Shown piece by piece: positions 1 through 8,053 of a DNA stretch of 15,661 bases. Where the stretch lies: positions 1-15,661 of the forward strand of contig CAMYZK010000022.1 in the NCBI GenBank assembly GCA_947303825.1, written 5' to 3'. Under the pieces are notes generated by a model, which worked only from the letters and a program-made list of their open reading frames with translations, did no database searches and was not told the origin of the DNA. The stretch is from an uncultured Prevotella sp. (GTDB lineage Bacteria > Bacteroidota > Bacteroidia > Bacteroidales > Bacteroidaceae). Every line of letters starts with the position of its first letter. The stretch's first letter is position 1. Made by a program: the position numbers and the translations under genes.

Positions 1-1119
1 TTTCTTTAGCAGGGTGATGAGGTCGGCGGTAAAGCGTCGCTGTCCTTCATGGCTAAGGGGATAGGTAGTAGTATAGTCTACCGTAGTACCTCCAACGGCC
101 CACTTCGACGGGTAGCCCATCTCGACTATCTGTATGGCCTTACCGTATTTCCCGTCGGCCAGGGCCTTGAGAGCCTTCTCCAGCTGGTCGAACTTTCCAT
201 GGAAGTAAGAATAATATGAAAGCCCAATGATGTCGTAGTCGATGGAAGCCGAGCGCAGGCGGTTGTAATAGTCTGTAAGCACTCCTGTGTTTGGCACTCG
301 CTCGCTGTGGATGATAATCTTCGCACGGGGGCACTCTTCCCGGCATGCCTGTGTTGCCTTGCGCAACAGTCCGAAGAAGCGGTCCCAGTTGGCTTGAGGG
401 CTGTTAGAGTAGCAACGGTTCGTGTTGTTACTGCCCACGGCAGCTTTGGTGCCCCAGAGCATGCCGTAGCTTATCTCGTTGCCTGTCTGTATGAAGTCGG
501 GCGACGCCCCTGCCGCCTTGAGCTGCCGCAGGCAGTCGCGTGTGTACTCATACACCTTGTTCGGCAGCTGTGTCTCACTGATTTGTGCCCACGATGCTGG
601 TGTCCACTGTGCTCCCGGGTCGGCCCATGTGTCGCTGTAGTGGAAGTCAAGCATAAAGAGCAGGCCCGCGGCCTTGATGCGCTTTCCCAACGAAACGACA
701 TAGCTCAAGTCTTGAACAACCGACTTAGAGTCGTCGCTCTTTGAGGGGTCTACATGCAGCCTTACTCGCATGGTGTTGAGACCCTGCTGCTTCATAAACA
801 CAAGAACATCGGATATAGCATTACCGTCAACGTCTTTGTATTGAGCTTTCTGCTGTTCATATTTAGTAAGCAGAGAGATGTCGCCCCCCACGAAGTGCTG
901 CCCCATGGGTACACTAAGCGTCACGCTGTCGACGGCAGCTGTTGGTATACCGTTAAAGGAAGTTCCGCTGAAAGTCAGTTCGCTAGCCGTGCTGGTGTTG
1001 TTGCCCTGACAAACATAGAATGTCTGCGCCTTTGCCGAACTCGATACGCATAGCACTACACATAGCACTATGCTAAATGATAAATGATAAATGATAAATG
1101 ATAGATAGCGTCTGTTCAT
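1..1119 (-). CDS. GH53 endo-beta-1,4-galactanase (arabinogalactan endo-galactosidase), 3' part cut by window edge
   Basis: Partial gene; 373 codons are visible from the ATG at 1119 and the frame runs open through base 1. The family cleaves internal beta-1,4-galactan bonds in type I arabinogalactan and pectic galactan. Visible GH53 hallmarks: VGGDISLL (about 77-84), LDFHYSDTWADPGAQ (157-171), QTGNEISYGMLW (211-222) with Glu215 as expected acid/base, and IVEMGYP (331-337) with Glu333 as expected nucleophile. Residues 1-32 form a signal sequence (hydrophobic core, then SSAKAQT), so the enzyme is exported; no lipobox cysteine is evident at the cleavage site. Residues 33-75 precede the catalytic barrel and match nothing I recognise. 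The signal peptide is partly encoded by a 7-bp tandem repeat. It is last of the carbohydrate genes seen, 160 bp after the DUF2264 gene. Family assignment is firm; the C-terminal end is unknown. Confidence 0.95.
   Translation of the reverse strand, partial: MNRRYLSFIIYHLSFSIVLCVVLCVSSSAKAQTFYVCQGNNTSTASELTFSGTSFNGIPTAAVDSVTLSVPMGQHFVGGDISLLTKYEQQKAQYKDVDGNAISDVLVFMKQQGLNTMRVRLHVDPSKSDDSKSVVQDLSYVVSLGKRIKAAGLLFMLDFHYSDTWADPGAQWTPASWAQISETQLPNKVYEYTRDCLRQLKAAGASPDFIQTGNEISYGMLWGTKAAVGSNNTNRCYSNSPQANWDRFFGLLRKATQACREECPRAKIIIHSERVPNTGVLTDYYNRLRSASIDYDIIGLSYYSYFHGKFDQLEKALKALADGKYGKAIQIVEMGYPSKWAVGGTTVDYTTTYPLSHEGQRRFTADLITLLKK
1074..1101. repeat. Four perfect 7-bp tandem repeats (TAAATGA) inside the GH53 signal-peptide codons
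   Basis: Four exact copies of TAAATGA lie end to end, followed by a decayed copy (TAGATAG, 1102-1108). On the coding strand they encode roughly residues 4-16 of the GH53 signal peptide. A 10-bp repeat, CATAGCACTA, recurs just beside it at 1049-1058 and 1061-1070 with a period of 12, giving the duplicated VLCV-VLCV core. Because 7 is not a multiple of 3, gain or loss of one unit would shift the frame after the start codon. Confidence 0.85.
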
Positions 1120-1229
1120 ATAAATAGATGAAAGATGATAGATGAAAGATATGATTACTCTGCTGCGGTTGCCGTTCGACTCTGCCACTTAAAAGCGCGG
1201 TAGCAAATTCTTAACTCTTAACTCTCAAC

Positions 1230-1264
1230 TCTTCGCTCGGCTTCGCCGCTTCGCTCTGCGAAGA
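1230..1264. repeat. Nested GC-rich palindrome in the intergenic gap between DUF2264 and GH53 genes
   Basis: The outer arms are TCTTCGC (1230-1236) and GCGAAGA (1258-1264). They enclose an inner stem CGGC-TTC-GCCG (1238-1248). The palindrome sits among direct repeats of the type AACTCTTAACTC (about 1208-1275). There is no U-tract on either strand, so it is not a classical intrinsic terminator. The rest of the 1120-1279 gap holds further short repeats (GATGAAAGAT types) and no clear TAnnTTTG promoter element. Confidence 0.5.
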
Positions 1265-1279
1265 ACTCTTAACTCAAAA

Positions 1280-2569
1280 CTACCACCTGTCCCTGGTCTG
1301 TATGTCGTCGGCCCAGCGATGGTCTTTGGGGAAGGGCTGTCCGTTCCATGCCTTCACCTGCGTCCAGGGCTGAGCCTCAGAGGTCCAGAAGTCATGGGTA
1401 GCAGGCAGTCCTAGCGGCATCAGCGACAGGCTGGTCATGTAGAGCGAGCCGTTGTTGGTGTACCAGTCGGCCACGTCGGGCTGCGAGCCACAGAAGCCAA
1501 TGGTAAGGAATCCTTCATCGTTGTAGTTCTGCTGCTGGTCATACATGCGGTGCATGACGGCAGTAAGAGCGGCACGCACCTGTCCGTTGGTGAGCTCCTT
1601 GGGCATCTTCTGCTGCCAGGCAAGCATTGCCAGCGGCTGTAGGGTAGCCATGCGGTAGGGCATGCTACGTCCGAAGACGGGGAAGGTGCCCTCTGGCGAG
1701 ATGAACCGCTCAAGGATGATGCTGAACTTCTGCGCCCGTTTCAAGGCTCGGTCATAGTACTTCTTGTACTCCAGGCGGGTGTTGGCCTTGGCGTCAATCA
1801 TGTTCTGCAGCGTCTCAAGATACATTGCATGAAAGACGTAGCTGGAGTAGTAGTCGAAAGCAAAGACAGGCCCGTCGGCATACCAGCCGTCGCCCACATA
1901 CCACTCCTCCACCTTACGTATGGTGGTCATCACACGGTAGTCGTCGTACTCACCCAGTCCTGCTGCCTTGGCAATGAAGCTCTCTATGATGCTGGAGAAG
2001 AGGAACCAGTTGGTGTATGGCGGCTCTATCCTGCGCAGCTTCTTGAACTCCTCAATGTACCGCTGCTTAGTGGTGTTGTCGAGGGGAACCCAGAGGGCAT
2101 CGTATGCCCTGACAAACGACTCGGCGATGTAAGCGGCATCAACAAGGTTCTGCCCCGAGACACCCCAGCACAGGTAGTCGGGGCTCTGCGGGTCTACGCT
2201 GTTCTTGTAGGAGGCCAGTGCCCACTGTCGCAGCTGGCGAATCTGTTCCAGCTCCTTCGTTTCGGCGGGTGAACCGCCGAACACGCTGTCGGGGAGGGCG
2301 AGCCAGGGGGCAATGCCGGCCATAAGGCGTCCGAAGGTCTCCATATAGACCACCTTGCGGTTGCGGTTGTCGAACGAGGGTGAGAACTCTGTCTTCATGT
2401 TTTTCTGAAGCTCTCCCTTGGCCATGTTCTCAAGCACGGGCTGTGCCATGCGCCAGGCCTGCTGGCACCAGTACTCACGGTCGGAGATGGTCTTCACCTG
2501 CTTTTTCTTGGCAGCCGAGGCTGTTATGGCCATCAGTACTGAAACGACGATGATAAGTGTTTTCTTCAT
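1280..2569 (-). CDS. Secreted DUF2264 family protein, putative glycoside hydrolase
   Basis: 429 residues starting MKKTLIIVVSVLMAITASAA, a signal peptide with cleavage near residue 20. The body reads as a DUF2264 protein: VVYMETFGRLMAGIAPWLAL (73-92), CWGVSGQNLVDAAY (134-147), DGWYADGPVFAFDYYSSY (227-244), NYNDEGFLTIGFCG (348-361) and WYTNNGSLYMTSL (369-381). The aromatic- and acid-rich pattern suits an all-alpha toroid acting on acidic or deoxy sugars. From memory, related Bacteroides proteins act as exo-beta-glucuronidases on arabinogalactan (CAZy GH154); that link is recalled, not shown here. It lies between the 43-aa ORF and the GH53 gene on the same strand, consistent with removing glucuronic acid caps or other side groups before backbone cleavage. 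I am confident of the family, less so of the substrate. Confidence 0.85.
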   Translation of the reverse strand: MKKTLIIVVSVLMAITASAAKKKQVKTISDREYWCQQAWRMAQPVLENMAKGELQKNMKTEFSPSFDNRNRKVVYMETFGRLMAGIAPWLALPDSVFGGSPAETKELEQIRQLRQWALASYKNSVDPQSPDYLCWGVSGQNLVDAAYIAESFVRAYDALWVPLDNTTKQRYIEEFKKLRRIEPPYTNWFLFSSIIESFIAKAAGLGEYDDYRVMTTIRKVEEWYVGDGWYADGPVFAFDYYSSYVFHAMYLETLQNMIDAKANTRLEYKKYYDRALKRAQKFSIILERFISPEGTFPVFGRSMPYRMATLQPLAMLAWQQKMPKELTNGQVRAALTAVMHRMYDQQQNYNDEGFLTIGFCGSQPDVADWYTNNGSLYMTSLSLMPLGLPATHDFWTSEAQPWTQVKAWNGQPFPKDHRWADDIQTRDRW

Positions 2570-2607
2570 AGTGTATCAAGTATAATTCGTTTAATTCGAG
2601 TAATTCG

Positions 2608-2739
2608 TTAGTGGCTCTGCCCGCCATCTGTCTCTATCACCAGGTTGCGTGCACCTTGTAGCACGCTGATGCGGCTTGTCTGTGCCCCGATGCCGGTGCA
2701 GAGCAAGGCCATCACAATCAGGGAAGCTATCTTCTTCAT
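2608..2739 (-). CDS. 43-aa secreted mini-protein, start codon overlapping the GH43 stop
   Basis: Reads MKKIASLIVMALLCTGIGAQ followed by 23 residues, TSRISVLQGARNLVIETDGG then QSH, and a TAA stop. The first 20 residues form a textbook signal peptide (two Lys, hydrophobic core, GIGAQ cleavage region), leaving a mature part of about 23 residues. Its ATG overlaps the TGA of the GH43 gene as ATGA, the classic arrangement for coupled translation, and the next gene starts about 38 bp downstream. No Cys remains after cleavage and I recognise no domain. It may be a genuine small exported peptide, or the surviving N-terminus of a larger exported gene whose body was lost; the AT-rich TAATTCG repeats right after its stop would suit a deletion junction. 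Confidence 0.55.
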   Translation of the reverse strand: MKKIASLIVMALLCTGIGAQTSRISVLQGARNLVIETDGGQSH

Positions 2740-5588
2740 CTTACAACAGTCTTTTTCCCGTTATGAATATATACCCCTTTGTGTAATGCTGCTCCAGCCA
2801 CCCTTCGTCCAGCCATGTCGTAGGTGCCCTGAGCTGTTGCGTGGGGAGTGTCGCTTTCTGTCAGGTCAATCCCATCGGTAAGCGCAGAGAAGCTGAACAC
2901 GCGATTCATCATCTGCATGAGGTGCATGAGCTGTAAGGCCTTGAGTGGAGTGTCGTGCATCACAATGTCGTCTACCAGAACATTGGGCGAGCCCCAGAAG
3001 GAGCCATAGCCCAGGTAAAGTGTCGGACAAGAGGTGATAAAGTCTACTATGCGTGAGTAGTCGAAGTCGGCTCTCTTTGCAATGCTGTTGCCGTTTAGTG
3101 TACCCTGGAAGACATCGGTACTGGCTTTTTTCTTTCCATCGACATAGAAAGTGATACCCCCCGACGTAGAAGTGGCTGTACGCTGGAACACTACCGAGAA
3201 CAGGTGCCACTGTCCTACAGACAGATCTTTCACCGTTACCTTGTCGGGATAGTTAACATCGAGATAGTTGCCTTCGCCATCGTTATAGCCAGCATACATG
3301 TTGCCTGTGACATAGAGCCTGGCCTTCTCGTCGGTAAAGGCGAAGAGTGCGTCCCACAGGTTTTCATCGGCCCTCTGTACCCAGAAAGAAATGGTGGCAC
3401 CGTCGGCCAGTTCTTTGCCGTAGAAGGGATTGGGCATGGAGACGTAGCTCTCCCTGGTCTTCGGACCACTGAAGAGGTGGACTACGGCCCCGTTTCGCAT
3501 GTTGTCGCCATCGAGCAGCTCAGGCTCTTTCGACGTGCCGTTCTGCCTCAGCTGTGCCACGTCGGCCGGGTTGAATGTGTTTTGCAGGCTACCGTTGTCA
3601 AAGCCGTAGTGCGCCAGCAGGCCTGTCTGCCAGTCATCGGCGGGCATGGAGTTGCTTTCCGACATGGCCTTCACGGTGTAGTCCTGTTTCCACAGCCAGT
3701 CGGTAGCTGTGAGCTGTGCCGTCAGCGTCACCTCGGTGTCTTCCTGCAGCCCAGTAGGATTATAGCGACCGTAGTTGCTGATAACCTCTGGCAGGCTGCT
3801 TGTCCATGAGAGCTGCACATTGGGGTCGCCCATCGACATGCTTGCAAGGTCAATGTTCTGTTTCACCTGCAGTCCGTTGCTAACAGGCACCGTCTGGTTG
3901 TTCACATGCCATGCCAGGGCATATTTCGGCATCATCTTGTATGCCCACAGCCCTACACCGGTAGTCGATGAGGCGGTGATGGCCAGCGCATGCAGGCTCT
4001 TCTCGTCCATGGTCTGCTCCACCGCCACGCCGTGATACTTCACTCCGGCAAGCGTTAGGGTGACGTATGCCTTTCCTGCCTCGTCGACAGCCCATGAGCC
4101 AGTGCGGTCGCCAGTCACCTTACCGTCTTCCAAGAGTGTTACGGTGACGGGTTCCACCTGCTCCAGGTTCTGGTGGTCGTTGGCAAACTTGTGTATCAGC
4201 ATGCTGTAGGTGCCAGCCAGCTGCTGTGTGGTGAAAGGCATGGTGGAAGCGATGTCTGCATCGTCGGTGGCGTCGCCGTTATACTCAAAGGGTGATGCCA
4301 CCAGCCATCCCTTGTTGTTCACGAAGACCTGGTGCACCCTTACCTGGTGCCCTTCGTCGTGCGTCTTGCTGTCGTTGCAGAAACGGGTGTGGTAAACCAG
4401 GTATGTCCTTCCGTCGGGAGCGGCGATGATGCTGTTATGCCCCTGAGCGCGCTCCCCCTGCGGCATAAACCCCCAGTGGCTGTAAGGCCCCAGCAGCTTC
4501 TGTCCGCGCGCAGTGGCCTTAGGCCCGAAGTTCAGAGAATAGCTGGTAAAGACAGCGTTGCGGTTGCCCGGGTCCAGATAGGGGCCGTCGGGTTTCTCCG
4601 AGCGGAAGACACGCATCTCGTAGCCTCCGCTCTGCTCCAGTCCGCCATAGCTCAAAAACAGATAGTAATAGTCGCCTATGTGCTCTATATATGCCCCTTC
4701 GCCCGACACATAGTGGCCGCCTGCAATCTTCTTTCCGAAGTAGGGGTCGGTGGTGATGTCGTCGCCACTGCCCACCTGCTTGTAGGTGACGTCGTAGTCG
4801 CGCAGCCCCGTCTCCTCGTCGAGCTGCAGCATCCAGATGCCTCCACTCCACGAGCCGTAGGCCATCCAGAGGTTTCCCTCCTCGTCGTAGAACACGCAGG
4901 GATCAATATTGTTAGGGTAGCGGTTGCCCCAGGCATTGCCTGTATTGTAGCGTGAGGGCAGCGATGTCTGTGTTCCTATCACCAGCTCCAGGTCGGTGTC
5001 TTTCCACGTGTGCTGAGTGTCATAGAAACCACTGATGACCACTGGAGCCTGATATGCCCACGGCCCGGTAATCTTGTCGGCCGTGAGCAGCACAATGCTG
5101 GAGTGCCATTTGTCGCCGTTGATGCTCATGTACATGCACCACTTCTTCATCACAGGGTTCCACACCACGTCGGGAGCCCACATATTGCCGTCAACAGAGT
5201 ACGACGCATCGGTGCGGGCGGCCCACTCCACTGCGTTGAACTGCGGGAAATCGACCATCACCCCGCCTTTCTTCACCTGTTTGACCTGCGGAGTGGAGAA
5301 AGCAGCCGTGTTTGAGGCGTTGGTGCTCGTTCCTGCCTGCCAGCGCGGGTTGGCTGTAGTCCAGTTCTGAAGGTCGGTGGTGTAGGCTCCGCTCTTATGC
5401 GAACCGAAGATGTAGTACCTGTTTGTTGTTATTGAGTCGTAGACCACAGAGGGGTCGTGCACGCTGACTCGCTTCTTTGTGGTGGTCTTGTATATCGACT
5501 TTGCCTCTTGCGTGGAAAGCTCTGTCTGTGCGTTACAAAGCATTCCGATGCTTACCAGCAGTGCTGTTCCAATTATCTTTTTCCTCAT
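2736..5588 (-). CDS. Secreted multidomain GH43 enzyme (arabinanase/arabinosidase-like) with Ig-like and LamG-like C-terminal regions
   Basis: 950 residues with a signal peptide (MRKKIIGTALLVSIGMLCNA). The five-bladed GH43 catalytic domain spans about 40-430: HDPSVV with Asp45 as base, NNIDPCVFYDEEGNLWMAYG with Asp229 as pKa modulator, SGEGAYIEHIGDYYYLF with Glu297 as acid, and GHNS with His384, the residue that coordinates metal in arabinanases. A GH43 C-terminal beta domain follows at about 450-555, then an atrophied bacterial Ig-like module at about 555-642 (WTSSLPEVISNYGRYNP), then a LamG/concanavalin-like region at about 655-880, probably a carbohydrate-binding fold. The protein ends in a YDMAGRRV ... 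KGVYIHNGKKTVVR tail common in Prevotella secreted proteins. Endo-alpha-1,5-arabinanase is the likeliest activity; arabinofuranosidase or xylosidase are alternatives. It lies 55 bp below the regulator gene. Confidence 0.9.
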   Translation of the reverse strand: MRKKIIGTALLVSIGMLCNAQTELSTQEAKSIYKTTTKKRVSVHDPSVVYDSITTNRYYIFGSHKSGAYTTDLQNWTTANPRWQAGTSTNASNTAAFSTPQVKQVKKGGVMVDFPQFNAVEWAARTDASYSVDGNMWAPDVVWNPVMKKWCMYMSINGDKWHSSIVLLTADKITGPWAYQAPVVISGFYDTQHTWKDTDLELVIGTQTSLPSRYNTGNAWGNRYPNNIDPCVFYDEEGNLWMAYGSWSGGIWMLQLDEETGLRDYDVTYKQVGSGDDITTDPYFGKKIAGGHYVSGEGAYIEHIGDYYYLFLSYGGLEQSGGYEMRVFRSEKPDGPYLDPGNRNAVFTSYSLNFGPKATARGQKLLGPYSHWGFMPQGERAQGHNSIIAAPDGRTYLVYHTRFCNDSKTHDEGHQVRVHQVFVNNKGWLVASPFEYNGDATDDADIASTMPFTTQQLAGTYSMLIHKFANDHQNLEQVEPVTVTLLEDGKVTGDRTGSWAVDEAGKAYVTLTLAGVKYHGVAVEQTMDEKSLHALAITASSTTGVGLWAYKMMPKYALAWHVNNQTVPVSNGLQVKQNIDLASMSMGDPNVQLSWTSSLPEVISNYGRYNPTGLQEDTEVTLTAQLTATDWLWKQDYTVKAMSESNSMPADDWQTGLLAHYGFDNGSLQNTFNPADVAQLRQNGTSKEPELLDGDNMRNGAVVHLFSGPKTRESYVSMPNPFYGKELADGATISFWVQRADENLWDALFAFTDEKARLYVTGNMYAGYNDGEGNYLDVNYPDKVTVKDLSVGQWHLFSVVFQRTATSTSGGITFYVDGKKKASTDVFQGTLNGNSIAKRADFDYSRIVDFITSCPTLYLGYGSFWGSPNVLVDDIVMHDTPLKALQLMHLMQMMNRVFSFSALTDGIDLTESDTPHATAQGTYDMAGRRVAGAALHKGVYIHNGKKTVVR

Positions 5589-5643
5589 TATTTATAATGT
5601 ATAAATCTTTTTAACTCGCAGTATGCAGAAAATGAACAAAATC

Positions 5644-8028
5644 TTAGTTCTTTCTGTATTCCGAAGGAGTGATGCCCATGGTCTTCTTGAAACAGCGGCT
5701 GAAGTACTTCGGGTCGGAGAATCCGCAGCGGTAGGCCACCTCCGACACGATATAGTTTCCTTCGTCAAGCATCAGGCATGCCTTCTTTATCCTGGCCTCG
5801 CGCATGAAGTCGTTTGGTGTGAGCCCCACCAGTTGTTTCAGCTTGCGCTGCAGCACCGAGCGGCTCACATTGCATGCATCGGCCATCTGGTTTATGTCGG
5901 CATCGCTGTTTGGTATGTTCCTCTCTACAAAGTCGAGCACCTGCTGCATAAACGGGTCTATGGGTTTGCCGTCGCCGCTGGCAGAGCTGCGTACAGCCGT
6001 GGTTGGCGGCAGTGCTGCACCGTCGCCGCCGTCCACACTCTGCTGATGCTTTTCGAGTAAGTCGAGATAGTTTTTCAGAGCCGTCTGCTGACTTTCCTTA
6101 ATGCGTCTTATATAGAAATAGACAAAGACGGCTCCTGCCAGGAGTGCCAGCACCAGCAGTACCAGTAGCACCTTGGCCAGCGTGGTCTCCCAGAACATGG
6201 GTACCACGACAAGGGTTAAGGTGCGTATGTTGTCAGTCCATAGCCCCTCGGCATTGGTAGAGCGCAGCGACAGGTGGTAAGTGCCTGGACGCAGGTCGAG
6301 CAGTGTGATAGAGTTGTTGGTACCTATATTGTTCCACCCCGTCGAGTCGGCATCCAGCCTGAACTGGTATCTTATTGACTTGGGGTCGGTATAGTCGAGA
6401 GCAGCAAAGTGAATGGTGACATTACGTTCGTTGGGCTGTAGCACCAACGAGTCGAGATACTCCACAGCGAGCATCTTGGGCTGGTTCTGTTTTGTTATGC
6501 ATGTAAGCAACAGCGGTGGATTGTAGCTGCTGCGGTGAGCCATTCCTTCTGGCAGGAAGAAAGCATTCTCGGTGGTGCCTATCAGCCACCGTCCGTCTTC
6601 CAACAGCAGAGGCCTGGCCTCGCTGAACTGATAGGGATGTCGGAAGAACAGATGCCCCAGTCCCTCAAAGGTTTGGTCGTAAATATTGAGGTTTACCAAC
6701 TGTCTGTCACCAACTACCAGCAGCCTTTCGCCTCTGCCCAGTGCCATGGCTGTTATCATGTCGGTAGGCAACAGGTTGGAGTCGGTGTTGTATCGTTTGA
6801 ACGACAGTGTGTCGGCCAGCAAGTTGCGCGATGTAACCTCGCAGATGCCGTCGGTCTCAGTGCTTACGAAGATATTGCCGGAGGGCATCTGCACAATATC
6901 CATGGTGGCATTACAGTAGAGGCTTGAAGGCCGGCGGGGATCACGAGAGTGACGCCTGAAGCGCATGCTGGTGGCGGTAGCCTCGAGCTTTCCCACCACT
7001 ATACCGTCGGTGGTGGCACACATCAGTATGCCGTCGGTGGTGATGTGCAGACGGCGCACCTTGGGGCATTTGTCGTATGGATAGCCGGGCAGCGAGTCGG
7101 CCACTACAGGGGCAGCTGCCGAGGGCTTGTCTATGCAGAAGATTCCCGTACCCAACGTAGCCACCCACAGTCGCCCCATAGGGTCTTCCTGCATGTCGTA
7201 GATATTGGCATTCTTAAGCTCATCCAAATGTTCTAACGAGAATCGCCCCGGAGTGCTCTCCCTGAGTCGGAACAATCCGTCGGGCTTGCTGCCCAGCCAT
7301 ATCTGACCGTCACTGGTCTGAACGACAGAGTAAACAGAATGGCCGAAGGAGCAATAAGCCTTCGTCAGCATGCCCTGCGGAGAGAGGTAGCCCAGCAGTT
7401 CGCCTTTCTTGTCTAGCACACGTACAGTGCCATCGGCTTTTGTGGTTACCCAGATACGTCCCTGGAGGTCTTCATACAGGCATCCTATCATTGCCGGCTT
7501 CTCCATAGGCAGCGGTTGTATGGGAGAGTCGGTACGTATGAAGCAGTAGAGCACGTCGTGCTCCACGCGCCAGTGCAGGCCCTGTGGGTCTGTATACTCC
7601 AGGGCACTGCCTTCCTTCTTGCCACGCATGGTGTTGTTGTTCTTTGCCTCTTCGGCCTCTTTCAGCTCTTTCTCCGTAGTGACGTCATAGAAACGGTATT
7701 GGCTGATGTCGAAACGGAAGATGCCATCGTCAGTGCGGCAGAAGAAGTCGCCACGGTCGGATGCCCAGATGTCACGTATGCGGTCACTGCTCATAGAGCA
7801 TCCACCGGCAAGAGGCTTGAGTCTTACAAACTCGTAGCCGTCAAAGCGATAGAGGCCATTCCAGGTGGAGAGCCACAGCAGCCCACTGCGGTCTTGCAGT
7901 ATTTGGGTGACATGGCCCTCAAGGGCACTGTTCATAGCATCATACCTCTGCAGCTCGAACAACTCCTGACTCCGCATGGGAACAACGGAAAGAAGTAGAG
8001 ATATGACAGCTGCTAACTTCGTCTTCAT
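5644..8028 (-). CDS. Membrane-spanning propeller sensor fused directly to an AraC-type DNA-binding domain (HTCS-like, no kinase)
   Basis: 794 residues. A signal peptide (1-20) is followed by periplasmic propeller repeats of the reg_prop type, e.g. DRSGLLWLSTWNGLYRFDG (46-64), SDGQIWLGSKPDGLFRL (239-255), MGRLWVATLGTGIF (284-297) and GNIFVSTETDGI (384-395). A Y_Y_Y domain spans about 535-608 and a single membrane helix about 613-639. A short helical linker (640-665) and a low-complexity stretch lead to an AraC domain (about 690-794) with both helix-turn-helix motifs: DINQMADACNVSRSVLQRKL, and VSEVAYRCGFSDPKYFSRCF. In hybrid two-component systems a His kinase, ATPase and receiver lie between the membrane helix and AraC; only about 50 residues separate them here, so those domains are absent. 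It probably binds a periplasmic oligosaccharide and activates the neighbouring glycoside hydrolase genes. About 800 residues contrasts with about 1300 for full hybrids. Confidence 0.9.
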   Translation of the reverse strand: MKTKLAAVISLLLSVVPMRSQELFELQRYDAMNSALEGHVTQILQDRSGLLWLSTWNGLYRFDGYEFVRLKPLAGGCSMSSDRIRDIWASDRGDFFCRTDDGIFRFDISQYRFYDVTTEKELKEAEEAKNNNTMRGKKEGSALEYTDPQGLHWRVEHDVLYCFIRTDSPIQPLPMEKPAMIGCLYEDLQGRIWVTTKADGTVRVLDKKGELLGYLSPQGMLTKAYCSFGHSVYSVVQTSDGQIWLGSKPDGLFRLRESTPGRFSLEHLDELKNANIYDMQEDPMGRLWVATLGTGIFCIDKPSAAAPVVADSLPGYPYDKCPKVRRLHITTDGILMCATTDGIVVGKLEATATSMRFRRHSRDPRRPSSLYCNATMDIVQMPSGNIFVSTETDGICEVTSRNLLADTLSFKRYNTDSNLLPTDMITAMALGRGERLLVVGDRQLVNLNIYDQTFEGLGHLFFRHPYQFSEARPLLLEDGRWLIGTTENAFFLPEGMAHRSSYNPPLLLTCITKQNQPKMLAVEYLDSLVLQPNERNVTIHFAALDYTDPKSIRYQFRLDADSTGWNNIGTNNSITLLDLRPGTYHLSLRSTNAEGLWTDNIRTLTLVVVPMFWETTLAKVLLVLLVLALLAGAVFVYFYIRRIKESQQTALKNYLDLLEKHQQSVDGGDGAALPPTTAVRSSASGDGKPIDPFMQQVLDFVERNIPNSDADINQMADACNVSRSVLQRKLKQLVGLTPNDFMREARIKKACLMLDEGNYIVSEVAYRCGFSDPKYFSRCFKKTMGITPSEYRKN

Positions 8029-8053
8029 TTTTGACTGTTTAAGTATCTGGCTG

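Noticed and set aside
307..744. Plus-strand open frame of 145 codons
   Set aside because: It is antiparallel to the GH53 gene, whose catalytic motifs fix the coding strand; its translation shows no domain.
1230..1264. Terminator for the DUF2264 gene
   Set aside because: The palindrome lacks a T-run on the minus-strand exit side.
5589..5643. Separate promoter for the GH43 gene
   Set aside because: No TAnnTTTG element is found in this 55-bp gap on the minus strand; read-through from the regulator or activator-dependent transcription cannot be told apart.
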